DNA of 64,000 bases, taken from assembly GCA_024305745.1 (NCBI GenBank), contig JAHRBS010000005.1:434001-498000 (forward strand), read 5' to 3'. A program made the position numbers and the translations under genes. Source of the DNA: Polyporus tsugae (Eukaryota; Basidiomycota; Agaricomycetes; Polyporales; Polyporaceae). The notes beneath the pieces were generated by a model. The model was given only the letters and a program-made list of their open reading frames with translations. It was not told the origin of the DNA and ran no database searches. This document shows, piece after piece, positions 1-10,481 of this stretch. Each line of letters opens with the position of its first letter. Position 1 is the first letter of the stretch.

Positions 1-62
1 GTTCATCCAATCGCCCACCCACACATTCACTCCCTTTCATCGTCTCTGTTTGCTGTGTCGAC

Positions 63-1553
63 ATGCTTCGTGGGCCGTTCCTCTTCATCGCTGCTTTCAT
101 CGCTGCCGCGGTCGCCACACCTTCGCTCGTGCTCGAGGTGTCAGGTCCCTCAACCATCGACAGCGTCGACAGCTTCAACATCACCACCACAGTGAGGATG
201 CGGGCAATCAGGCCGTCATGCTTCTCAACCACCCTCGCGGTCCCCTCTCCGACCTGCCGACCGACATGTTCACCATGACGAACCGGCATGGCCTTAGCCC
301 GGACTTCGTTGGGATTGGCGTACGTGATATTGTCTCCGATGCCGGATTGACTGTCCGTGCTGATCCATCTCACCTTCACGCTTATATCACTCAGGTAAAG
401 TACTCTCCGTCAGCAGCTCTTGCGTCCAAGGACCACCATGCGTACACCGTCCTTGCGCCTGGGCATTCCGTCTCGGTCCAGCATGAAAGGGCGTCAGCGT
501 TCTCGGGAACGTTGTATTTTCGTTTCTCTGATGTTGTAATTGCGCTGTAGTCTCGGACGCGTACGACTTCTCGACCTCCGGTCCCGGTCAGTACGTCATA
601 AGGATGAAGGACGCCTGGAGACTCTACTACGTCGCAGACGACCAGGTCTCGACCCTCGTCGGCGGCAGGAGCGATCCTTTTCACACCGTTACCGTCGTTG
701 GCGACGCCCGGTCGCACAAGAGCCGTCCTCACAGGCATTCCGGCGAGCAATGTGAAGCCTGGAAGGACCGCGCGATGGATGCTGCCGTCCCTCTCGCTGA
801 GAAATACGTTGACCACGCTATCGAGTAAGTATCTCAAAGACCCAATGTTGGCACCGTTATCTTCCATTTCTGACGCAGTTCTATGAAGGGTATTGAAGAA
901 GGGCGGTCGCAAGGGTGCCGAGTACAAGCGCTTGTTCGGCCCTGCGCTGAACGGCAACAGGCACTCTTCCGTCTCTAGGCGGTTTGAGGCCCTCGCCGAC
1001 AACGACTTCGCCGAGTACACGTACTCCTGCGACTCCCACTTCTGTGTGGACCGCCCCGGTCTCTTCGGCTACGTGTACCCCAACAAGTAAGCATGCCATT
1101 ATGACCGTCACTCCGCTGACTGTCATGTTCGCTGACGAAGTCCTGCGCCGCTAGGTTTGGCACCATCCACCTCTGCAAGCAAGTCTTCGAGACTGAGGTC
1201 GGCGGCCATGACTCGCGCGCCTCTACCATCATCCACCAGGTGCGTCTCTTCGCTCGTCGCCCACATCGGCCCCGGAGCCTCATACCGTGAACTGACACTG
1301 TTTCCCCCACGATCGCCGACCTGGACGTCAGGCTCTCCTCTTCGCGGAGAACGGCGGCGGCGTCGAGCACACGCACGGCGAGGCGCTAGCCCTGGAGCTC
1401 GCAGAGGGCTTCCCGCACCTCGCGGCGGCGAATGTGGAGAACTACGAGTACTTTGCGGTCGCGGGGGCGGGCGGCTGGTCGGGCGATGGCGAGGACAACG
1501 TCTCCGTCCTGCTCACGGAGGTCCATTTCGGCAAACACATGTGGGATCTGTGA
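63..1553 (+). pseudogene. M35-family (peptidyl-Lys metallopeptidase-like) homologue, broken copy
   Basis: Six exons can be laid out by comparison with the intact copy at 6059-7522: 63-319, 395-488, 551-824, 889-1086, 1155-1239 and 1332-1553. A signal peptide follows the start, then an aspzincin-like body containing GLFGYVYPNK and FGTIHLCKQ. Two lesions are visible. Exon 1 is one base shorter than its paralogue near 193, which shifts the frame. The donor of intron 2 at about 489 reads GG where the paralogue has GT. The zinc motif, normally HExxH, reads HQALL here, so the catalytic Glu and the second His are gone, and the third ligand Asp aligns with Glu. The other exons are open. This is either a decaying gene or an assembly error at the indel; the independent donor change favours decay. 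Confidence 0.75.
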
Positions 1554-2769
1554 TCGCGTCGCGTCCAGCAGGGTGCGTTCACCCTCGCCTCTCTTCCCTC
1601 GCGTCTTGTCGTGCATCGACATGCTGCTCATGCTGGCGGGGGAGGAGGCTGCCGGGGTCGCCGGGATGGTTTCTATGGACAGTTTCTTCATCGTTTTTCG
1701 CTGATTGTTGAGGACGTCTGCGGCTTCGACTTTGCGACGCGTAGCTTTCGTTTGCTGTCTACGTGCTATCGGACTCAAAACCCTTCTGTAGTATATTGTA
1801 CAACCTCTTTGGTATTTGTAATAGTTATCGTGCAGTAGTCGCCCCTCTACTTTTGTAATCAGGCGTATGGTCGAAGGTCTGTGTACGATGAAGTTGACGA
1901 GATGCAGGCAGGAACGGGACACTCGCGACGTTCCCATTCAACCCTTTGACACATAGCTAGTAACCTAGCCTCCACAGGAGATACGAGAACTTGAAGGGCT
2001 CGGTCTAACGCTACTACATAGCCAACCCCATTCATCTCTCGGTATGTTCCACTGCCCACTTTCGACACTCACCTGCAAGGTGACGCTAACTGGCACGAGG
2101 GCAACCTCGCCCCGGCCGAGCATCTCGGGCGCACCCGGCGACTTGCAATTGCGCTTGGTCGTATTGATGGTATACGTTCGAAGGGCGATAACATCCTTGA
2201 CAGGAAGCTATCGCTCGGTGATAGTATAACTTCTCGACCCGACCGCGACTGTCTCGAGCTCGAAGACAGCGGTTACATGCATATATACCGCACTGCACCT
2301 GGCACCAAAAGAAAATACATGGTCTTTGTGAGAAACAAGCCGTCTGTCGACGAGCCTCCGTCAGTATTACAGTCAGCATTGGACATTACATACCCGCTCC
2401 CGTCGGTCGGTCGGCCGCAGGCCGCGGTTCGCAAGCATGTGCATGAGGACTCGGACTGTTCCGGCGCGCCGGGGAACTAGTAGGGGAAAACTGAGCAGCT
2501 TGTATACCGAAAGCGCGCTGAATTCGACTGCCAAAAACGCGAAGATGACCCATTTTTATCCCGGGCCCCCGATACAGCACACTGCCAGCACAAGAGGTGG
2601 AAGGGAGCAGGGACTGGCGAGCAGGTGAATGCTGAGCTGACGACCGTGTGTACTGAGTCACTGGCAAGTGCCAGCTGCAGCGCGCGGGCGGCAAATTGCA
2701 CAGCCTGGATCTCGAGATCCGCATTCCTAGCTGTCTCTCCATGATCCCCAGAAGGCGCATCAATTTCAA
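1554..2769. other. Intergenic, no gene supported
   Basis: No coding stretch is convincing on either strand. The segment near 2230-2285 shares an approximately 28-base block (cttctcgacccgaccgcgac and following bases) with 3506-3535, followed in both places by a gttacatgcat word, so it holds fragments of a dispersed degenerate repeat. Confidence 0.5.
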
Positions 2770-2851
2770 GTCCTTGTCGATTAGTGGTTAGATCATCACG
2801 TTGTGGAAACGCAAAGCCGTGAAGACGGAGGCTCGAATCCTCCCTGGGACA
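2770..2851 (+). tRNA. tRNA-His (GTG) with a 10-nt intron
   Basis: A full cloverleaf can be drawn. The acceptor GTCCTTG pairs with CTGGGAC with one T-T mismatch. The D stem is GATT/GATC. The anticodon stem is TCACG/CGTGA. The T stem is GGAGG/CCTCC, and the discriminator is A. The loop between the anticodon stem strands has 17 nt, which fits a 7-nt loop with anticodon GTG plus a 10-nt intron at 2807-2816, after position 37 as is usual for nuclear tRNA introns. The T loop reads CTCGAAT, so the nearly universal T54 is C. A T run at about 2875-2884 can act as the Pol III terminator. Confidence 0.8.
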
Positions 2852-5800
2852 AATAGCACAGGCTCGGAGGTAGTGTTTTTTTTTTACTTTCCGCAATCCC
2901 TAACTTGCCAGCAGCCACTGGCAAAGAATGAACGGTTTGAGATTGACGGACCTCGGGCAGTGTACTGTGTAGCGTTTATTTTTTTATGATTTATCCTAAA
3001 GTCCATTAACGACCACACAACGACGCGGCTACCCTGTCCCCCAGACACAAGCCAACGTGCCCTCTCCTCCTTCTCTGCCTCACTCATCTCGTCCTCGTCC
3101 TCCTCTTCGCCGCCTTCTGCATCCATGGCTACCCCAGGCGAACGCCGCGCCTCTGACCGCAAACGCGCGAACGCCACGGACTGGCAGTTCTTCTTGTGGT
3201 ACATCCAGCGAACCGAGGGACTTCAACGTCTTCGTAGAATACAACCGCACTCTGCGGACGACACAGATCGAGTGCCCTCACGGTCAAGCGAATGATGGTT
3301 GACCACGAACCTTCCGTCCCAACCGCCCACTGCGCACACCCGCCCATCGTCTCGGATAAGGCTGACCGAGCCGTTCCCGGGGTGCTTCGGCAGAGGCCAG
3401 CGACTCCGGTTTCTCAGCTTCCTGCAAGAGAGAAGAAGCTTCAGTACTCAGTCCCCGAAACGAGGTTATACCTCCCCACGAGATGGTCGGCCGAGATGGA
3501 CAACACTTCTCGACCCGACCGCGACTGTCTCGAGACGGCCGTTACATGCATACCGCACACCCACCCTCGGCCAGCGAGTCCTGGCGTACATCCCAACGAG
3601 TATGGGGTTTGGGCGGGTTGAGGTAACCTTGACCCGTACCTGCAACCTGAACCACCCGGGGTGTACACGCGCCGCGAACCAAGTCCTTCCCAGGATGAAA
3701 GATAGGCCGAGATCGGCTCCAATCCGATCTGTACTCGTTCGTTCATCCAGACAGAAACCCATGGCGCGTAACTCGCTCATTGTCGTACGTTCTGCACTCT
3801 CTCAACTCAGATGGACGGCGCAGCTATAATTTAGTATAAATACTCCTCGTTGTCGCCCTATGGCTGCTTCCCGCTACGGCGTGAACTTGCTTTCGACGCC
3901 GGAGCGAAGAGAAGGGGCGGCTACTAGTCCTGCATGTCCCTAGGACCGACTAAAATTAACCTGTCCATCGAGTCGCAAAGCCGAGACTTCTATGTACTTA
4001 GTCCCCTCGGCGCAGGGTGACGGAGATTGCCTGTGCGCACTTGGACCCGCCAGAGAAGTACTCACAGAGCGAAGCGAAGGCCCGTTCTCGAGTACCTGTT
4101 CTCGAGCCCCCTCCCCTCCTTCGAGGCACATCGCGCTCGAACGCGTCTAAGTACTCTGCCCAATGAGCGTTGCGCTGCGGTAATGACCCCAGATTTTGAT
4201 CGCTACTTATACACTGGCGAGGATCCATGGCACTCGCACAATCTGCGCTGAACGACACGGATTCACACCCGTGCGCTGTTCCGATCCCCACAATCCTATC
4301 GCGCACATCACCGATAGGGACACTCACATGGTTCCGAACACCCACTTTCAAACGAGGCACGTCAGGTTCTCGGTGCGCATCCAGTCTTCTGGGCGATATC
4401 GATCGGCGAAGAGGGTGGCAGCTCATGAGCGCTCTCGACCTCGGGTCTCTTCGAAGTTCGGAGGTTCAATTTACTGGGATGAGAGGAGCTTCAGCAAGGG
4501 ATATGTGGAACCGAATCCAACTGTATACCACTCAAATGTCCTTCACGGCCTTCAGGCTTCGGGTCTTCGGATGGCCTAATCGCCTATAGACGACGTCGGC
4601 CATTGGCCGTGGCGGTTCCATTCACTGAGCGGTCGGGGAAGTTTCCGTTTAACTTGGGGACTTGTACTTACCGATCATCGATCAGGGTTGTTCTATGACG
4701 AGCAAATATGCTTTGGGTCGCTTTCATACGTGAAGTTGAGTTTAGAAAGGGTCGAGACCAGTACATACGAACTCGTCGGAAGAAAGCAGATTTGAAGCTT
4801 CGAGCAGATGATGGTCGACGTGGAGGAAGCATCGGACCGGCCAGCCGACTCCGCCCAGCGCTATTTAATTGACTTTCGTTCTAACCGCGACGGACCTCTA
4901 CTATAGTACGACGACAAGAAGATGTCTACCTTACTACCCATTAACGACGTGCTGAAAAGCCTCGAGACCTCGACTAGTGGATGTATGCGTCCCGGCCTCT
5001 TCTGCTCCGAGTTCCCCAACCTCCTTCGGCTTTCCCCTCCGCAACAATCTTGTCCCCGAAGATTGGATCCTCTTCCCAAGGGAAGACGCTACCTGCAAAG
5101 GGACGAGGACCCGGAGGATGTGGAAGGAGTCAGACGGAGGGTTCCAGGTCGGATCAAGAGCCCAGCTGGCGTCGTATTGATGGGTACGCCTGAAAATTGA
5201 CCTGTGACTTGTACCCATAGTACTCATCGATGTCAGCGGCGCAAGGTGATAGGCCGTTGGACGTCCTGCCTTGTGTTGTGTGTCCTGCTGCCCGTGCTCT
5301 CATGGCTTCCTGCGCCCGTTGCTAACATGCCGGCCACTTCGAGCACGAGGACCCGCACAGCTGTAGCTGTCGATTCGCTTCCCTTCTTGCGAGCGAAGCA
5401 ACCCTACCTCGTAGGCAGGGGCCTAAACGCACTTCTCTGTCACAAACGAGTACGAATTGTACGTTTCACTGTTGGACCCGCGACAATCGCAACTCTCGCT
5501 CATGGACTCTCCAAGGGAGGTCATGCGTTCTGTGCACGTATTTTCAACGTGTCTAAACTCACATCCCGCGCTTTGACAGACTGATTGCAATGGAAGAGCC
5601 CAGCGGGCTGAAAACTGCGCCTTCAGTGGGCGGTCTCGGATCGCTCGAACGTTTCCACTGTCAACCTACGACACATTGTCCCAAGCGCGAAATTGGGAGC
5701 GAGCACGACGTCCTTACGGCGGCTGTACACGCCACTCTGGAAGCTGCCTGCGCGCGGCGGGTGACGAGACCCGGTGCGGCCAAGCCCGACTTCAGGCTGA

Positions 5801-6058
5801 TGCACGCGTGCAGTGCAATTCAATAACCCTGAATTATTCGTCACCTCGAGTGGCCGAGTCGACGTCGCTACTGACCGCTCTACAAATGAAGACGCCATGC
5901 TAGCACGGACGTCGAATGCGCGCTCGGTAAGAACACGACACGGGGAAGGTCTTGTCAGACGAGGTCGCCATATAACAGGATGCTCGACGTTTGCTGGAGG
6001 CCACATCTATCCAACTCCCCATTATTCCCCACCTCCGTCTCGAGTTTATTGTGTCGAC
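2852..6058. other. 3.2-kb gene-poor region with degenerate repeat fragments
   Basis: No intact gene is supported. A block near 3506-3560 repeats sequence found at 2230-2285. On the minus strand, 3998-4426 is open for 142 codons with a protein-like composition (for example EYLDAFERDVPRRR), but it has no recognised domain or start context and may be a relic. The final 40 bases before 6059 are the leader of the second M35-like gene; a similar GTGTCGACATG context precedes both copies. Confidence 0.45.
2875..2884 (+). terminator. Pol III terminator of tRNA-His
   Basis: A run of about ten T residues lies some 25 bases downstream of the tRNA 3' end. Confidence 0.55.
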
Positions 6059-7522
6059 ATGCTTGGTGGGCCGTTCCTCTCCGTGGTTGCTCTCATTGCT
6101 GCCGCTCTCGCCACTCCCTCGCTCGTGCTCGAGGTGTTGTGTCCGTCGACCGTTAATGATGTCGACAGCTTCAACGTCACCACCATGGTGAAGAACGCTG
6201 GCGATGAAACGGTCAAGCTCCTCAACCACCCTCGCGGTCCCCTGTCCGACTTGCCGACCGACATGTTCACCATCACGAACCGGCATGGCCTCAGCCCGGA
6301 GTTCGTCGGCATTAGCGTAAGTGATATTGTGTTGGAGATCAGCTTGAAAGTACGCGCTGATGAAATTCGAACTCGGTGCTCGTGTTCATCAGGTCAAGTA
6401 CTCCCCTTCAATGGCCCTCGCGTCCAAGGACCACCATGCGTACACCGTTCTTGCCCCTGGGCAGTCTGTTTCGATCCAACATGACAGTATGTCGCCCTCC
6501 CTGGGAATGTTGCATTTGCGTTTCTCTGACGTCGCAATCGCGCTCTAGTCTCAGACGCGTATGATTTCTCGACCTCCGGCCCCGGCCTATACGTCGTCAC
6601 GATGAAGAGCCTCAACACGTTCTACTACGTCGTGGACGGCAAAATCTCGGCGCTCGTCGGCGGCAGAAGCCACCCCTTCCACACCGTCAACCTCCTCGGC
6701 GACGCCAGGTCGCGCAAGAACCGCCCTCACAGGCACTCTAGCGGGCACTGTGAGGCCTGGCAAAAGCGCGGGATCGATGCTGCCGTCCCTCTCGCTCAGA
6801 AATACGTCCGCCATGCTATCGAGTAAGCACCTCACGAGTCGGCACTGTTGCCTTCCATCTCTGATGCCAGGCCTTTTCAAGGGTATTGAAGAAGAGCGGT
6901 CCCGAGGGCGCCGAGTACAAGCGTTGGCTCGGCCCCGCGCTAAATGGCAACAGGCACACATCCGTATCCGGTCGCTTCGACGCGCTCGCTGGCAACTTCG
7001 CCGAGTACGCATACGCGTGCGAGGCCCACTTCTGCGCGAACCGCCCCGGACTCTTCGGCTACGTGTACCCCAACAAGTAAGCATCCCATCACCATCACGA
7101 TGGCGCCGATGGTCCCTTTCGCTGACGTATTACTGCGCTGCTATGATAGGTTCGGCACGATCCACCTCTGCAAGCAGTTCTTCGAAGCCGAGGTCGGCGG
7201 CCACAACTCACGCGCCTCCACCATCATCCACCAGGTACGCCTCTCAGATAGCCATTCGTACTGGGAATGTTTGAACTAACATCTTCGGCCCCAGGCTCTC
7301 CAATTTGCGAGGAACGGCGGCGTCGACGAGCACACGCACGGCGAAGCCCTCGGCCGGGAGCTCGCGCGGAGCTATCCGCATCTGGCGGCAGCGAACGCGG
7401 ACAACTACGAGTACTTCGCCGTCGCCACGGCCGGCGACGGCGACGGCGGGGATGGGGCCGAGGGCGGCCTCTCCGTCCTGCTCACCGAAGTGCACTTCGG
7501 CAAACACATGTCGGACTTGTGA
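6059..7522 (+). CDS. M35-family metallopeptidase homologue, predicted catalytically dead, secreted
   Basis: Exons are 6059-6316, 6393-6486, 6549-6822, 6882-7076, 7150-7234 and 7295-7522 (378 codons, 377 aa). An N-terminal hydrophobic stretch ending in an ALATPS-like site suggests secretion. The N-terminal beta-rich half (residues about 20-190) resembles the propeptide region of deuterolysin/peptidyl-Lys endopeptidases. The C-terminal half carries the aspzincin landmarks GLFGYVYPNK, FGTIHLCKQFF, STIIHQ, FARNGG and ADNYEYF. Active aspzincins have HExxH plus a downstream Asp. Here the motif is HQALQ and the Asp aligns with Glu, so the catalytic Glu (to Gln) and second His (to Gln) are lost. The frame is open across all six exons. 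The family call is solid from landmark order; loss of activity is inferred. A non-proteolytic binding role is possible but not shown. Confidence 0.85.
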
Positions 7523-8169
7523 GCACTGAGCGCGTGTCGCGACAGCGGGAGTGGTGCGTTGACTGAAACCTCTCTTCTGTCCCTTGTTACGTCCGTATGT
7601 GCTGTGAGCCTATCGGCCTTCGAGCAAGCCCCTTACCTCGGTCTACTAATCGTGATAATGTACGGTTCCCTGCCATTTGCAATAATCATTGTGCTGCGGT
7701 TGTCCTCCTTTCGAAACCTGAATATCCTCTAATTTAGGACTCGATGCGCAGCTTTTCTTGACAAACGACGTTCTGTGCCCACTCCCGGTAATGGGTCCTG
7801 AAGACCAAGTGCGAGGGCCCCGTTATTAGGCAGGAAGCGGGGACCTGCCAGCGTCATGAAAGCGGACTCGAAGTTGTGGCAGGACAAAGCAACATCGTGG
7901 CCTCTGATCCTGTGGCACACGAAGACAATCGTTGCGAGCCCACGTCGAGTATCCATCACCGCATGGAGACCATGAGTTGCCAGTGACCACTCGCCACTGG
8001 CAGCAGCTTGACACCGTCTCTCGACGTCACACAAAGACCATGATTTTGCGCGAGTACGGTATATATGCGCGTCCTCCCCTTCGTGTCCTCGCATATCCAG
8101 AATTTCCACAACACCCTCAAAACCGTTTCCACCACACCACCCACATCCCATCTCGCCAAAAAAAAAAAA
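7523..8169. other. Intergenic; promoter of the small gene at 8170
   Basis: No ORF is supported. A TATATAT box lies at 8060-8066, about 105 bases before the ATG at 8170. The leader just before that ATG is a run of A residues. Confidence 0.5.
8060..8066 (+). promoter_or_regulatory. TATA box
   Basis: TATATAT in a GC-rich surrounding, at a suitable distance upstream of the A-rich leader and ATG at 8170. Confidence 0.5.
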
Positions 8170-8463
8170 ATGACGCTCACCGACTTCATGAAGGCCGCGT
8201 TTGGCGTCATCTTCGGCTACGACCTCGACGCCGCAGGTGAGCCACTCCACGCACCGCTTCCTTCGCTCTCGCTGAGTTTTCACGAAGTGGCCGCATCCGA
8301 CGAGGAGCGGAAGCGTCCTGGGTCAACGTCACCCTTGATGGACTACGCGTCCCTCGACGACATGGACTGCTTCGGCTATCCGCAACCGTACTTCTCTCTG
8401 TCGGGGCAGGTCCCATCGCGTACGCTCGTCGCGTGGAGGGCCAGACGTTCTGGAGTCGTTTGA
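8170..8463 (+). CDS. Small uncharacterised protein (97 aa)
   Basis: The ATG follows an A-rich leader and a TATA box about 105 bases upstream, and the frame is open for 97 codons. The N-terminus is MTLTDFMKAAFGVIFGYDLD; the middle is acidic (ASDEERKR, DYASLDDMD). A possible in-frame 51-base intron (gtgagc...cacgaag, about 8236-8286) would remove 17 residues without changing the frame, so two products are possible. No known domain is recognised. It does not end in a CaaX box, so it is not a mating pheromone precursor. Support comes from promoter context and codon composition, not homology. Confidence 0.45.
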   Translation: MTLTDFMKAAFGVIFGYDLDAAGEPLHAPLPSLSLSFHEVAASDEERKRPGSTSPLMDYASLDDMDCFGYPQPYFSLSGQVPSRTLVAWRARRSGVV

Positions 8464-9041
8464 ACGGAAGGGGATTTTCGATCGTCAGCATGTACAAAGG
8501 CGTACGACGAATGCGTTGAGAATGAGATTTTGTATAACTTAGCTTGCGAAGCTACGACTCGGAAGCGCGCGTTTGCCTGACTTCCGTCGACGCAGCCTCG
8601 ATGATCAGCGGGGCTGAGTAGTGGTAGTGGCTGACTCAGAGTGTTCTTGCGCTTTGTATGCAAGGAAAGACTCCGACTCTCCGAGGCCTCAAACAAAGTC
8701 GCGTGCTGTGCATAAAGATGAAGGTTTTGACGGCGTTTATAACGACAAGCGGCCAAAGGCTGCGTATTCCCACGCAACCTTGTTCCTTATACTTAAGGAC
8801 GTCGAGGCCGGGTATCTCGAGGACGATAGAAACCTTATATTCGGACTACAACGGAGCACAAGGGATATGTGGGAACTGGCATGAACTACGCTTGCTCAAA
8901 AGGGGGGACTTGGAGGATGGCGACTTGCAACTCAGATCCGTACCACCGCCTTAGGGCCCCCTCGATCGGACCCACCAACAACAACACACCCTGCTCAGCA
9001 GACCTTTCCCTATTACCCCCTTATTTCAGCCCAGCGCCACC
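8464..9041. other. Intergenic; promoter of the small secreted gene
   Basis: No gene is seen. The pyrimidine-rich stretch just before 9042 (ccttatttcagcccagcgccacc) looks like a fungal leader with a good start context. Confidence 0.4.
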
Positions 9042-9310
9042 ATGCACACTCCCTTCAACGTTCTTGCCTTCCTCCTCCTCGCAACTTCTGCCACACTTGG
9101 TAAGTGCCGGCCGACAACTTCAGTCCCGTTCATGGCACTCACCAGAACCACACAGTCGCAGCGATAGACCCCAGGCAGGCTCGGATCCTCGCCATCAACA
9201 GAAATGCAGCGTGTTCAGGACCGTACGGTTGCGCTCCGGTGCGTCTTCCGACCTACTGGCGGCGTCAGGTGGAGAGACTACTTACTCACCTCCGCGTCCA
9301 ACTTTCGTAG
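9042..9310 (+). CDS. Small secreted peptide
   Basis: Exon 1 is 9042-9099 and exon 2 starts at 9156 after a clean GT-AG intron. The N-terminus MHTPFNVLAFLLLATSATLV followed by AAIDPRQ is a classic signal peptide with a likely cleavage after an Ala-Ala. The mature part includes two cysteines in the motif CSGPYGC. Reading through gives about 69 residues ending at 9310. Alternatively an intron at 9239-9310 joins a last exon 9311-9337 and gives a 55-residue precursor. The family is not recognised. Likely a small secreted protein with one disulphide. Confidence 0.5.
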
Positions 9311-9540
9311 TCAAATGATATGGTCCATAACCACTGAAACGTTCACGAAACCGGTCTCTCCACCATAGGGCGACTCGTAGGGGTCTTCTCTTTCGGCCAA
9401 CAAACAAAAAGCTCCATTGACTCGTAGTCTTGCCGACTCATGACTTTCAACATTTCGAACATCATACCTGCATTAACGATACCCACGATTGTAGTATAGA
9501 ACACATTGTAAACTGGTACACGACACATTACGATTCACGA

Positions 9541-9940
9541 CTATAACTCCCGGCTGCTGCTTGCTCTGTTCGCCGCCAATTTCTACATTGCGAGAGGCGT
9601 GAAGCGGGGAGTGTCATGGTCCCATTCGACGACAGAGTGTCGTGCAAGGGCGCACCTCTGTGAAACTTCGTATGTCAAGGACATCTTCGGTGGGCTCTTC
9701 CGCAGCGGCGTTCAGGGCCTCTTCCTGTTGCTCGAACAACCTGGCGAATATCGAGTGCAAAGAGTGGTAGTAAGGCATGTGTTAAGAAGGAGATGGCGGG
9801 ATATAGCTACTGTACCTAGCGTACGCCGCCTTCCACTGTTCGTCGCGCCGGGCCTTTGCAGCCTCGATTTCAGCCTGGGATACACCCTGACAGCGGGAAC
9901 ACAAGGGCATGGCCTCCGTTGAGGGTATTGATTCGTCCAT
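9541..9940 (-). CDS. Small CxxC protein (83 aa), uncharacterised
   Basis: Three exons in transcription order: 9940-9816, 9740-9656, 9582-9541; they sum to 84 codons with matched phases and GT-AG introns. The protein starts MDESIPSTEAMPLCSRCQGV, so it has one CxxC pair, followed by a charged helix with AEIEAAKARRDEQWKAAYAR and an acidic middle (EEPTEDVLDI). The lone CxxC could bind half a zinc site or be a redox pair. No family is recognised. A TATATA on this strand at 10131-10136 and a possible intron in the leader (donor gtgagc just below 10040) suggest that transcription starts near 10100. Confidence 0.5.
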
Positions 9941-10130
9941 GGTCGGTGTGGCGGTACGAGCAGCAGGAGAGGAGTTCGAGACTGTAAACGAGTCTTGGTC
10001 AGGTCTACAACCACAAAGCTCGCTACTGGCGACGCTCACCTAGTAACGCGGTGTGGGCTTAGGAGAGGTCGTCGGGGGTTCGGATGTGGTGGAGGGAAGA
10101 GCGTGAATGTCATGGCTGCCCGAGGCCGAG

Positions 10131-10136
10131 TATATA
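10131..10136 (-). promoter_or_regulatory. TATA box of the small CxxC gene
   Basis: TATATA on the minus strand about 190 bases upstream of the ATG at 9940, with a candidate leader intron in between. Confidence 0.35.
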
Positions 10137-10481
10137 CCTTTGAGGGAGACGAACAGAAGACGTCCCAATATGGGGCGAGAGATACCAAAACGAGACCTGT
10201 GGAAGATCATCATGTCAGACGTCCCACACTCGTGCGTCACCGCACACTTGCTCAACGCGCACATTGTCAACCCACCTACGTATAAACGAAAAACCGTCTC
10301 GTGAGCGCAGACCTCTTGGTGCGGATGCCGCCACCAGCGGAAGGCGTAACGTGGGACGGAGGACGGAGCTAGTCGCGCCATGGGTAAATAAGCCAGGATA
10401 GCATACAAGGCAGATACGGCCATGTCGTACACGTTTTCGGCACCATGTGTGTATTGTACACATTCACGGCCCGCAGACACC

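Noticed and set aside
3998..4426. 142-codon minus-strand frame as a gene
   Set aside because: The composition is protein-like, but there is no ATG context, splice partner or recognisable domain. Kept only as a possible relic.
8170..8463. Mating pheromone precursor
   Set aside because: It is small and has a TATA box, but there is no C-terminal CaaX box.
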